A DNA stretch of 64,000 nt from an uncultured Acidobacteriota bacterium. GTDB taxonomy: Bacteria > Acidobacteriota > Terriglobia > Terriglobales > Acidobacteriaceae. The translations under genes and the position numbers were made by a program. The number at the start of each line of letters is the position of its first letter. The stretch's first letter is position 1. Positions 52,963 through 60,407 of the stretch are shown piece by piece. Under the pieces are notes generated by a model that was given only the letters and a program-made list of their open reading frames with translations, ran no database searches and had not been told where the DNA came from. The stretch covers positions 1-64,000 of the forward strand of contig CAIQPK010000022.1 in NCBI GenBank assembly GCA_903873705.1, in the 5' to 3' direction.

Positions 52963-54147
52963 ATGTCAGAGCAGAATGTAGTGGATTCACTGTCGCACAG
53001 CGCGCCGGAAAACTTTGGAAATCAGGCCGGCAACCAGAACTTTGGCAACCAGGACTTCGACGGCGACTCCGGCGGTTCCGGCGATGGCATCGCGCCCGGC
53101 CAGGGCCAGTCCAAGAGCAGTCGCCGCCGCCGCCGCAAGCGCAAAGGCAAGGTCGGCGACGGCCCCATCGGCGCCTCATCCGAGGGCGGTGACACTTCAC
53201 CGCAGCCCGCGCCGTTCGTGATGGAAGGCGAAAGCCTCGCACTCGCCGGCTCGGCCGCTCCTGCGCAATCCCAGCAGCGCCGCCCCAATCCAAACCCCAA
53301 CCCCGGTGGCCAGCAGCCGCAGCAGGGTCAAGGCCAAGGAGCAGGCGGCAAGCGCTGGAAGAAGAAGTTCCGCGACCGCGATCGCCGTCCTGCCCGCAGC
53401 GAAAACCCTGGCAACGACTTCCGCGCCGACGGCAGCAGCAGCCAGAGCGGCTTCTCCAATCCCGGCGCCGCCTTCAACAACGGCGCCAACTACGGCAACA
53501 ACACCGGCGGCGGCGGTGGCGGCTTCAAGCGCAAAGGCAAACAAGGCCCGCGCAAGGACCGCAGCTTCGTCGGCCCTATGGACCACAGCTATCGCGAGGT
53601 GAACGGCAACTTCGCCGACTCGCCTCCCTCCACCATCCAGATCAACGGCGGCGGCTTCGGACGCAAGGGCGGCCATCGCCACCACGGCGACTCGCAGCCC
53701 ATCGACCACTCCATGCCCCGCGCCATCCCCATCCCCGAAGGCGCGCAGACCCACATCTACTTCTTCATCGAAGACCTGTTCTTCACCGCGAAGATTTCCG
53801 AGATGGCACGCAAGCAGGGCGTCAAGATCGCCTTCATCAAGAACGACAAGGACGCGCTCGCCGAACTCACCAACGGCGAGGACGAGAACAAGCCAGCGCT
53901 GATCGTCTTCGACCTGAACAACGTCAACGCCAAACCGATGACGCTGATTCCCAAGCTCAAGGCCAAGCTCAAGAAGTCGGTTTCCATCATCGGATTCCTC
54001 TCCCACCTGCAGGGCGATCTGAAGGCCAAGGCCGTCGAAGCCGGTTGCGATGCGGTCATGCCGCGCGCCGCCTTCTCCCAGAACCTGCCAAACCTTTTGC
54101 GCCGTTACAGCGTCGAAGAGGGCGAAGAAGTTAATTACAACCAGTAA
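52963..54147 (+). CDS. Degenerate receiver domain fused to a basic Gly/Arg-rich disordered region
   Basis: A 394-residue protein from ATG 52963 (AAGGGGA upstream). Residues 1-245 are low-complexity: NQ/G-rich, then basic patches SRRRRRKRKGK, GGKRWKKKFRDRDRRPARS and GFKRKGKQGPRKD, resembling RNA- or DNA-binding disordered regions. The C-terminal 130 residues have a receiver-like order: YFFIEDLFFTAKISEMARKQ (acidic pair), ALIVFDLNNVNAK (phospho-acceptor-like Asp), IIGFLSHLQGD (Ser for Thr) and GCDAVMPRAAF, where the usual Lys is Arg. Phosphorylation may therefore be lost. It is convergent with the receiver gene at 54346. Confidence 0.7.
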   Translation: MSEQNVVDSLSHSAPENFGNQAGNQNFGNQDFDGDSGGSGDGIAPGQGQSKSSRRRRRKRKGKVGDGPIGASSEGGDTSPQPAPFVMEGESLALAGSAAPAQSQQRRPNPNPNPGGQQPQQGQGQGAGGKRWKKKFRDRDRRPARSENPGNDFRADGSSSQSGFSNPGAAFNNGANYGNNTGGGGGGFKRKGKQGPRKDRSFVGPMDHSYREVNGNFADSPPSTIQINGGGFGRKGGHRHHGDSQPIDHSMPRAIPIPEGAQTHIYFFIEDLFFTAKISEMARKQGVKIAFIKNDKDALAELTNGEDENKPALIVFDLNNVNAKPMTLIPKLKAKLKKSVSIIGFLSHLQGDLKAKAVEAGCDAVMPRAAFSQNLPNLLRRYSVEEGEEVNYNQ

Positions 54148-54150
54148 AAG

Positions 54151-54185
54151 AAATGACTATCGACGGTTTCCGCCGATAGCCATTT
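54151..54185 (+). terminator. Hairpin after the 52963 gene
   Basis: AAATG-a-CTATCG-a-CGG pairs with CCG-c-CGATAG-c-CATTT around TTT; two A/C mismatches are symmetric. It begins 3 bases past the stop codon. Confidence 0.55.
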
Positions 54186-54230
54186 GCGACTTTCGCGGGC
54201 TCGGGTGGTACTGAGCTGTGTTTGCGAAGC

Positions 54231-54261
54231 AAAAGCGCGCCGATCACTCGGCGCGCCTTTT
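54231..54261. terminator. Rho-independent terminator, possibly bidirectional
   Basis: AAAAGCGCGCCGA / TCGGCGCGCcTTTT stem with loop TCAC, between convergent genes; A and T runs on both sides suit termination from either direction. Confidence 0.8.
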
Positions 54262-54286
54262 CGTTAAGCCCTGAACCACTTCTACT

Positions 54287-54328
54287 GTGTCATCTCGACC
54301 GAAGCGCAGCGCAGTGGAGAGACCTGCA
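54287..54328. repeat. Dispersed repeat copy 4
   Basis: GTGTCATCTCGACCGAAGCG then CAGCGCAGTGGAGAGACCTGC, matching copy 2 closely over its conserved ends. It lies just past the 3' end of the receiver gene at 54346. Confidence 0.75.
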
Positions 54329-54345
54329 GCTCTGTTCGCTCAGGC

Positions 54346-54897
54346 TTACTTCTTGCCCTTCTTCGCCACGGCCTTCTTCACAACTTTCGTAGCCGGAGCC
54401 TTCTTAGCGACCACTTTCTTAGCCGGAGCCTTCGCCACCACCTTCTTCGCAACCTTTTTCACCACCGGAGCCGTCGACGGCGCAGCCAGCGGAGAAGCCG
54501 CCGCCGCGCCAGCTAGCCGCGTCAGCTTGGCCGCATGTTTCTCCATCAGCTTCTCAATCGACTGGATCAGCTGCCGCGTTTGCATCGGCTTCACCAGCAT
54601 CTTGTCCGCGCCCATGTCCTGCCAGTCGTCATCGGCCACGGGAAACGCCGTCAGCAGCGCCACGGCCGGATGGTACGCCGCATTCCGCGCCGCCTGGATC
54701 ACCTCGCGCCCTGCAGCATCGGACTCCATCCGCATGTCCGTGATCACCATCTGGTACTCGCGCAGCTTGATCTTCGACTTGCCCTCGCGCGCGCTGGCGG
54801 CAGTATCCACGTCATAGCCGCTGATCTCCAGCACGGCCTTCAGGGTCAGCAATACGGTCACTTCATCATCAACGAGCAAAATACGGCGCTTGGCCAA
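54346..54897 (-). CDS. Response regulator receiver with histone-H1-like C-terminal tail (TTG start)
   Basis: A 183-residue protein. TTG at 54897 is chosen as start: AGGAG lies 7 bases upstream and the product MAKRRILLVDDEVTVLLTLK is a perfect receiver opening; an ATG further up (54939) has no support. All receiver residues are present: DD in LLVDDE, phospho-acceptor Asp in MVITDMRM, Thr in LLTAF and Lys in LVKPM. After residue 120 comes an Ala/Pro linker and the basic tail KKVAKKVVAKAPAKKVVAKK, like the protein at 43836. The tail may tether the receiver to DNA or another polyanion. No histidine kinase is adjacent. Confidence 0.85.
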   Translation of the reverse strand: MAKRRILLVDDEVTVLLTLKAVLEISGYDVDTAASAREGKSKIKLREYQMVITDMRMESDAAGREVIQAARNAAYHPAVALLTAFPVADDDWQDMGADKMLVKPMQTRQLIQSIEKLMEKHAAKLTRLAGAAAASPLAAPSTAPVVKKVAKKVVAKAPAKKVVAKKAPATKVVKKAVAKKGKK

Positions 54898-55120
54898 GGT
54901 GGTTCTCCTAAGGATGGTGCTGGAATGAGCCCGGTGCACATAAGATGCGCCCCAAACCCGACTAGCTGCCCACGGATCAACGCGCAGCCCGTGTCATCCG
55001 ACCACACATCGTCGCAGGTGCAACCATCGCTTGCAAGCTCCGTCCCTGAGCCGGCTGAAACGTTTTGAAGCCCGCCGGGAATCAGCTAACATCAAAGCGT
55101 CACCAGGGAGGATCTTCAGC

Positions 55121-55261
55121 ATGAGTTCGCACGATGCCCACGAAACCTACGAGTCCGCACACGATCAAGAGTCCTTTGTCGACACCTACTGGCAAATCGG
55201 CCTCATCGCCTTCGCGCTCTGCTTCGTCACCATGCTGGTCGCCTTCGCTCCCACGGTCTAA
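55121..55261 (+). CDS. 46-residue single-span membrane peptide
   Basis: ATG 55121 has GGGAGGA 8 bases upstream. The product begins MSSHDAHETYESAHDQESFV, then one hydrophobic helix (QIGLIAFALCFVTMLVAFAP) reaches the C-terminus. A polar His/Asp/Glu-rich head and C-terminal anchor suggest a small inner-membrane protein. The strong ribosome binding site is the best evidence. No family is recognised. The MFS gene follows after 38 bases and might be co-transcribed. Confidence 0.65.
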   Translation: MSSHDAHETYESAHDQESFVDTYWQIGLIAFALCFVTMLVAFAPTV

Positions 55262-55299
55262 TCAACGCCGCAGAGCCTCCGGCGCATCTCATCCCGGGT

Positions 55300-56823
55300 A
55301 TGAGCAAGACACCCTCCACAGCGGCTGGTTCCCATCCGCGAGCCGCCGCTACCTGGGTTCTCGCCGCTTCCATCCTCGGCTCCAGCATGGCCTTCATTGA
55401 TGGCACCGCCGTCAACGTCGCTCTGCCTGCGCTCCAGAACGCGCTGCACGCCACCGTCAGCGACGTGCAGTGGGTCATTGAGTCCTACGCCCTCCTGCTT
55501 GCCTCCCTCCTGCTTGTCGGCGGATCGCTGGGCGACCGCTTCGGCCGCCGCAAGGTCTTCCTCGCCGGCGTCGTCCTCTTCGCGCTCACCTCGGCCTGGT
55601 GCGGCTTGGCAGCCTCCATCCTCACGCTCATCATCGCCCGCGCCGTCCAAGGCATGGGAGCAGCTCTTCTTCTGCCCGTCAGCCTCGCGCTCCTCACATC
55701 GGCCTATCCGGAGGAAACCCGCGGTCGCGCCATCGGCGCGTGGTCCGGATTCACCACCCTGACCGCCGCTATCGGCCCCGTCTTCGGCGGCTGGCTCGTC
55801 GAGCACGCCTCCTGGCGCTGGGTCTTTTTCTTGAATCTCCCTCTCGCCGCTGCCGTTATCATCATCACCCTCTTCTTCGTCCCTGAAAGCCGCAACACCC
55901 ACGCCGCTTCCAAGCTCGATTGGCCTGGCGCGACCCTCGCCACGCTCGGCCTCGGCGCCATCACCTTCGCGCTCATCGAAGCCCCCAAGGGCGCCACCCG
56001 AGCCATCATTGCCGGCTCCCTCGGCCTCATTCTCTTCGCAGCCTTCATCCTCGTCGAGGCCCGTTCCGACGCACCGATGGTCCGCCTCTCACTCTTCCGC
56101 TCCCGCAACTTCACCGGCGCCAACCTCCTCACGCTCTTTCTCTACTCCGCCCTAGGCGGCATGCTCTTCTTCGTCCCGCTCGATCTCATCCAGGTCCAGC
56201 ACTACACTGCCACGCAAGCCGGAGCCGCCCTGCTTCCGCTGATCGTCCTCATGTTCGCGCTCTCCCGCTGGTCCGGAGGCCTCGTCGCCCGCTACGGCGC
56301 CCGATGGCCGCTCACCATCGGCCCGCTAATCGCCGCCGCCGGCATCGCACTCTACACCCGTCCCGGCATCGGAGGCAGTTACTGGACCACTTTCTTCCCC
56401 GCTGTCACCCTCCTCGGCCTCGGCATGGCCATCTGCGTCGCGCCGCTTACCACCACGGTGATGAACGCCGTCCCGGAAGACGAGTCCGGCATTGCCTCCG
56501 GCGTCAACAACGCCGTCTCCCGCCTCGCCAGCCTGCTCGCCGTCGCCGTCTTTGGCCTAATCCTCTACGCCAGCTTCAACCATGCTCTCGATCAGCACCT
56601 CAACACCCTCGCCATCTCCACATCCGCGCGCCAGGCAGTCGATGCCGCCCGTCCCCAGCTCGCCGCCGCCCTCAACCCCGACCCCCGCCTTCAGCGCGCC
56701 ATAGCCGAGTCCTTCGTCTCCGGCTTCCGCTTCATCCTCTGGCTCGCCGCCGGCCTCGCCGCAGCAAGCTCCCTCAGCGCCTGGCTCATCATCGAACCCA
56801 CCCAACCGAGCCGCACCCAGTAA
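55300..56823 (+). CDS. MFS drug exporter of the DHA2 (EmrB/QacA) family
   Basis: A 507-residue, 14-helix proton-coupled exporter. SSMAFIDGTAVNVALPALQN is helix 1 with the conserved Asp, followed by LGDRFGRRKVFLAGVVLFAL (motif A) and RAVQGMGAALLLPVSLALL. GPVFGGWLVEHASWRWVFFL is motif C and its continuation. It probably exports toxic lipophilic compounds. The start ATG at 55300 has no strong ribosome binding site and follows the small peptide gene by 38 bases, which suggests translation coupled to it. Confidence 0.9.
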   Translation: MSKTPSTAAGSHPRAAATWVLAASILGSSMAFIDGTAVNVALPALQNALHATVSDVQWVIESYALLLASLLLVGGSLGDRFGRRKVFLAGVVLFALTSAWCGLAASILTLIIARAVQGMGAALLLPVSLALLTSAYPEETRGRAIGAWSGFTTLTAAIGPVFGGWLVEHASWRWVFFLNLPLAAAVIIITLFFVPESRNTHAASKLDWPGATLATLGLGAITFALIEAPKGATRAIIAGSLGLILFAAFILVEARSDAPMVRLSLFRSRNFTGANLLTLFLYSALGGMLFFVPLDLIQVQHYTATQAGAALLPLIVLMFALSRWSGGLVARYGARWPLTIGPLIAAAGIALYTRPGIGGSYWTTFFPAVTLLGLGMAICVAPLTTTVMNAVPEDESGIASGVNNAVSRLASLLAVAVFGLILYASFNHALDQHLNTLAISTSARQAVDAARPQLAAALNPDPRLQRAIAESFVSGFRFILWLAAGLAAASSLSAWLIIEPTQPSRTQ

Positions 56824-56956
56824 CGCGTCGATACGGTTACAGGCTCGCCACCCCGCCCCCTCCCAGTTATCCTTTTTTTGTCACGAGACGACTTTCTCGC
56901 GCCACCATTCGTCCAAACCATACCCGGCAAAACACATCCCTTACCTTGGTGAACCC

Positions 56957-57637
56957 ATGACATTGAAGCACCTTCCGAAGCGACTTCCCCTGCTCCTTCT
57001 CGCCACCGCGCTCACCGTTCCCAGCCTCCTCGCCCAGGCCCCTGCCGGCGCCCCGCGCCCCGGCGGAGCACCGCCGCCCCCGCCACCACCCACCGCCGGA
57101 GCGCACCTCGAAGTCCTCCCCGACGGCTCTTCCGCCTCCTACGCGGTCAATGAGCAGCTCGTCGGCATCGGCTTCCCCAACGACGCCATCGGCACCACCA
57201 CCGCCCTCACCGGCACGCTCGTCATCGCCGCAGACGGCACCATCCCCGCGGGCTCATCCAAGCTCACCGCCGACCTCGGCAAGCTCAAGAGCGACCAGGA
57301 CCAGCGCGACGGCTACGTCCGCACCCGCACCCTCGAAACCGACAAGTTCCCCACCGCCGAATTCGTCCCCACCAAGATTGAAGGCGTTCCCCAGATGATC
57401 CCGTTCCAGGGACAGGTCGGCGTTCAGGTCACCGGCAACCTCACCATCCACGGCGTCACCAAGCCGGTCGTCTTCCGCGGCATCGCCACCTTCGGCCGCG
57501 ACGGCGTCATCGCCGGCCGCATCAAGACCGACTTCACCTTCGCCACCTTCGGCCTCACCAAGCCCACCCTCGCCCGCCTCATGACAGTCGACGACAAGAT
57601 CGCCCTCGACCTCGTCTTCCGCCTCAAACGCAACTAG
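56957..57637 (+). CDS. YceI family periplasmic lipid-binding protein
   Basis: A 226-residue exported protein: signal peptide (KRLPLLLLATALTVPSLLAQ), a Pro/Gly-rich linker (PGGAPPPPPPPTAGA) and a YceI beta-barrel with LTADLGKLKSDQDQRDGYVR, ETDKFPTAEFVPTKIEG and VTGNLTIHGVTKPVVFRG. YceI proteins bind polyisoprenoids or fatty amides in a lipocalin-like cavity. The polyproline linker is an addition to the common form. Confidence 0.92.
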   Translation: MTLKHLPKRLPLLLLATALTVPSLLAQAPAGAPRPGGAPPPPPPPTAGAHLEVLPDGSSASYAVNEQLVGIGFPNDAIGTTTALTGTLVIAADGTIPAGSSKLTADLGKLKSDQDQRDGYVRTRTLETDKFPTAEFVPTKIEGVPQMIPFQGQVGVQVTGNLTIHGVTKPVVFRGIATFGRDGVIAGRIKTDFTFATFGLTKPTLARLMTVDDKIALDLVFRLKRN

Positions 57638-57680
57638 GCAACGTTGGCCCTGCCCACATAAGAAAGCCGCCACGTCACTC

Positions 57681-57714
57681 ATCCCCTGCCGCCCACCGGC
57701 AGGGGATGTTCTTT
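57681..57714 (+). terminator. Rho-independent terminator after the YceI gene
   Basis: ATCCCCTGCCG / CGGCAGGGGAT stem with a 5-base loop and TTCTTT tail. Confidence 0.9.
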
Positions 57715-57792
57715 AACATCTCCGACACCCTTGGCAGCAATCACCCTACGCGTCGCAGCCGATACAATCAGGCATACCCGAGGAATAAATAG

Positions 57793-59559
57793 TTGATAAC
57801 GTCAATGGTGAGTGACTCTCCCCAGGAGAATCCCGCAGCAGCGTGGTGGAGTCTTGCCGCCATCATCCTCTGCATCGCCGTGGCCACCTTCGCCGTCTGG
57901 CGCATTCTCGGCACTCCGCTCTTCGGCTGCGACGACGCCAACATCTTCTTTATCTACGCACGCAATTTCGCGCACGGCAACGGCATCGTCTACAACGCAG
58001 GCGGGCAGCACGTCGAAGGCTTCAGCAGCATTCTTTACTTCCTCTGCTGCAGCGCCGCCTACCTCGTCTCCGCCCGGCCCGAGCTGGCTCTCTTCTGGCT
58101 CAACGTCCTCTTCTGCATCGCGACCAACCTTGTCCTCGCGTTTGTCATCCGCCGCTTCGCCGCCATCTGCCAACTCTCCCGCATACAAACGGTTCTACTC
58201 GGCCTCGCCTACCTGCTCTGGCTGGCTATCAATCCGGCCTACTTTGCCTGGAACATCGTCTCGCTGATGGACGTCGGCCTTTACACCCTCGCCATCACCC
58301 TTAACTACGCATTTCTAGCCACCTTGCTGCTCCGCGACACGATTCCCGCCCTCCGCGAAGCCCTCCAGCTCAGTGCGCTCGCGATCCTGCTGCTGCTCAC
58401 CCGCCCTGAAGGCATCGCCTGGGCGCTCGTTGCCATCACGATCTTCGCCGTCGTCGCCTGGCTCCGCCTCGCATCCTTCAGCGGCGCTCTCCGGGCGGCA
58501 GCCGTACCCCTGCTCGCCGTCGACGCCGCAGTCGAGATCTTCCGCCTAAAGTACTTCGGCTACCTGCTCCCCAACACCTTCTACGCCAAGGTCTCCGCTT
58601 CCCTCCCGCAGACCTTCCATGACGGCTCGCGTTATCTCCTCGGATTCATCCGGCTCTACGGCATCGTCTCCATCGCCCCGGTCATGCTCGGCATCGGAGG
58701 CGTCGTTTACGTTCTCTACCGCAACGAGCACACCGACAACGCCTTTCCCGTCGTCACCCTCACCCTGCTCTTCGCCGCCGTTGGGCTCGCGTTCCCCGTC
58801 CTTGAAGGCGGTGACCACTTCCGCGACTTCCGCATGTATCAGAGCATCTACCCCATCCTCGGCTTCCTCTTCCTGCTTCCCGCCATGTACTTTCTGAGGC
58901 TCAAAGAGTGGACCAACGCAGCCATTTACTCCGCTGCCATGCTCATCTTCGCCATCTTCACCTGGAACGGCTCGTGGACGCGCTTTAGCCAGCACAATCA
59001 ACTCCAGGGCCTGACCAACACCCAGATGCGCGTCCGCGTCGAGTTCCTCATCGCCAGCCAAGGCCGCCGCCGCGGCAATCGCCTCAACCAGCTCTTTCCC
59101 ACCCACTCTCCCAGCATCGGCGTCTTTGAGGCCGGCGGCAACGCCTACGCCTACAACGGCGTCACCTATGACCTGATGGGCCTCAACGACCCCCGCATGG
59201 CCCACGCCGACAAAATCAAGACCGGCCCCAAGGGCCACCAGTCCTTCAACAAGGACGTCTTCTACTCTCTCGCGCCCGACATCCTGCTCCCCGAAACCGT
59301 CCTCCCCACCTATGCCATCCACCTCAACACCGTCGACACCTTCTACCGGGACCCCGACGGCTTCGAGAACCAGGCCTTCAAAAACATCTTCGCCGACCCC
59401 CAATTCCGCGCCGCCTACTCCCTCGTCGCTATGCGCAACATCGCCGTGCCCGCTTTCGTCTGCTACGGCTACTTCCGCAACACTTACCTCACCGCCCTCA
59501 CCGCCACCGGCCAGTACGTCGTCGTCGACCGCCTGCCGACCCCGCTCCCGGCTGCCTGA
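57793..59559 (+). CDS. Polytopic GT-C-type membrane protein
   Basis: A 588-residue protein with about ten to eleven helices. TTG 57793 has GAGGA 8 bases upstream; ATG 57805 is an alternative. The first outer loop holds GCDDANIFFIYARNFAHGNG, with the DD pair typical of GT-C arabinosyl- or mannosyltransferases, then VEGFSSILYFL. A large C-terminal soluble part (after about residue 400) includes FPTHSPSIGVFEAGGNAYAY and NDPRMAHADK, probably periplasmic. Closest in style to AftB/arabinofuranosyl-like enzymes, but the sugar is unknown. Confidence 0.75.
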   Translation: MITSMVSDSPQENPAAAWWSLAAIILCIAVATFAVWRILGTPLFGCDDANIFFIYARNFAHGNGIVYNAGGQHVEGFSSILYFLCCSAAYLVSARPELALFWLNVLFCIATNLVLAFVIRRFAAICQLSRIQTVLLGLAYLLWLAINPAYFAWNIVSLMDVGLYTLAITLNYAFLATLLLRDTIPALREALQLSALAILLLLTRPEGIAWALVAITIFAVVAWLRLASFSGALRAAAVPLLAVDAAVEIFRLKYFGYLLPNTFYAKVSASLPQTFHDGSRYLLGFIRLYGIVSIAPVMLGIGGVVYVLYRNEHTDNAFPVVTLTLLFAAVGLAFPVLEGGDHFRDFRMYQSIYPILGFLFLLPAMYFLRLKEWTNAAIYSAAMLIFAIFTWNGSWTRFSQHNQLQGLTNTQMRVRVEFLIASQGRRRGNRLNQLFPTHSPSIGVFEAGGNAYAYNGVTYDLMGLNDPRMAHADKIKTGPKGHQSFNKDVFYSLAPDILLPETVLPTYAIHLNTVDTFYRDPDGFENQAFKNIFADPQFRAAYSLVAMRNIAVPAFVCYGYFRNTYLTALTATGQYVVVDRLPTPLPAA

Positions 59560-59569
59560 TTCCTTCACC

Positions 59570-59578
59570 TGCTATACT
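59570..59578 (+). promoter_or_regulatory. Extended -10 promoter (TGCTATACT) for infC
   Basis: TGnTATACT lies 10 bases past the preceding stop codon. Transcription from about 59585 would give an 85-base infC leader containing the 9-codon ORF at 59638. Confidence 0.5.
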
Positions 59579-59637
59579 TGCGAGTGCTTCGGTTTCTGCG
59601 CGCTTATTGCCAAAACCACAACCATCCCCCTAAAATC

Positions 59638-59667
59638 ATGGCCGCAAAGGCGAGCCATGGAGGCTGA
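59638..59667 (+). other. 9-codon upstream ORF ending 2 bases before the infC start
   Basis: ATG GCC GCA AAG GCG AGC CAT GGA GGC TGA encodes MAAKASHGG. Its stop (59665-59667) is 2 bases before the infC start at 59670, and its last codons contain the infC Shine-Dalgarno GGAGG, so translation could be coupled. It may be chance; conservation would decide. Confidence 0.35.
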
Positions 59668-59669
59668 CT

Positions 59670-60320
59670 ATCCCACCAATCGATAAGCGTTCCGCGAAGT
59701 CCTTCATCCGCACCAACGAGCGTATCCGCGCACGCGAAATCCGCGTGATCGACGAGAACGGCGAACAGCTCGGCGTCATGGCGCCCTTTGAGGCCCTCAA
59801 GATGGCCCGCGAGAAGTCTCTGGACCTCGTCGAGATCTCGCCCAACGCCGTCCCGCCCGTCTGCAAAATTCAGGACTACGGCAAGTATCTCTACGAGAAG
59901 GACAAGTCCGACCGCGCCGCTCGCAAGAAGCAGAAGATCATCGTCATCAAGGAAGTCAAGTTCTCGGTCAACGTCGACGAGCACGACTACATCACCAAGA
60001 AGAACCAGGCCGTCCGCTTCCTCACCGAAGGCGACAAGGTCAAAGCCAGCCTCCGCTTCAAGGGCCGCCAGATGGCCCACCGCGACCTCGGCTACAAGAT
60101 CATCAACCGCCTCATCATGGACGTAGGCGAAGCCGGCATCGTGGAATTCATGCCCCGCATGGAAGGCACCACCCTCCACGCCATCATCGCCCCGGCGAAG
60201 AAAGCCGAAGTGCAACAGGCCCCAGCAGCTCCACGCCCACCCCGCCCTCAGGCACCCATAGCGCCGACGGCGCCAGTTGAAGCAGCACCAGCAACAGCCG
60301 AAACCGCTCCCGCCGAATAA
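59670..60320 (+). CDS. infC: Translation initiation factor IF-3, rare ATC start codon
   Basis: IF-3 (216 residues) checks start codons and the initiator tRNA on the 30S subunit. The conserved N-terminus (PPIDKRSAKSFIRTNERIRA, REIRVIDENGEQLG) extends upstream of the first conventional start (GTG 59745), so that GTG is internal. ATC at 59670 has GGAGG 6 bases before it. E. coli infC uses ATT for autocontrol, since IF-3 rejects non-standard starts; ATC here would work the same way. The C-terminal domain has FKGRQMAHRDLGYKIINRLI. An Ala/Pro-rich tail follows. It is separated from rpmI-rplT by about 29 kb. Confidence 0.93.
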   Translation: MPPIDKRSAKSFIRTNERIRAREIRVIDENGEQLGVMAPFEALKMAREKSLDLVEISPNAVPPVCKIQDYGKYLYEKDKSDRAARKKQKIIVIKEVKFSVNVDEHDYITKKNQAVRFLTEGDKVKASLRFKGRQMAHRDLGYKIINRLIMDVGEAGIVEFMPRMEGTTLHAIIAPAKKAEVQQAPAAPRPPRPQAPIAPTAPVEAAPATAETAPAE

Positions 60321-60339
60321 GCCTCAACGCATCACGATC

Positions 60340-60375
60340 AGCGCCAAGTCTGCCATCGCGCAACTTGGCGCTTTT
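60340..60375 (+). terminator. Rho-independent terminator after infC
   Basis: AGCGCCAAGT (60340-60349) pairs with ACTTGGCGCT (60363-60372), followed by TTT. Confidence 0.8.
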
Positions 60376-60399
60376 ACTTGGCGCACTTCGCGTCAAAGC
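60363..60399. repeat. 37-base repeat (copy B; copy A at 38051)
   Basis: ACTTGGCGCTTTTACTTGGC followed by GCACTTCGCGTCAAAGC; 32/37 identical to 38051-38087. Its first part is the 3' arm of the infC terminator. Confidence 0.65.
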
Positions 60400-60407
60400 T
60401 TTTGCTC

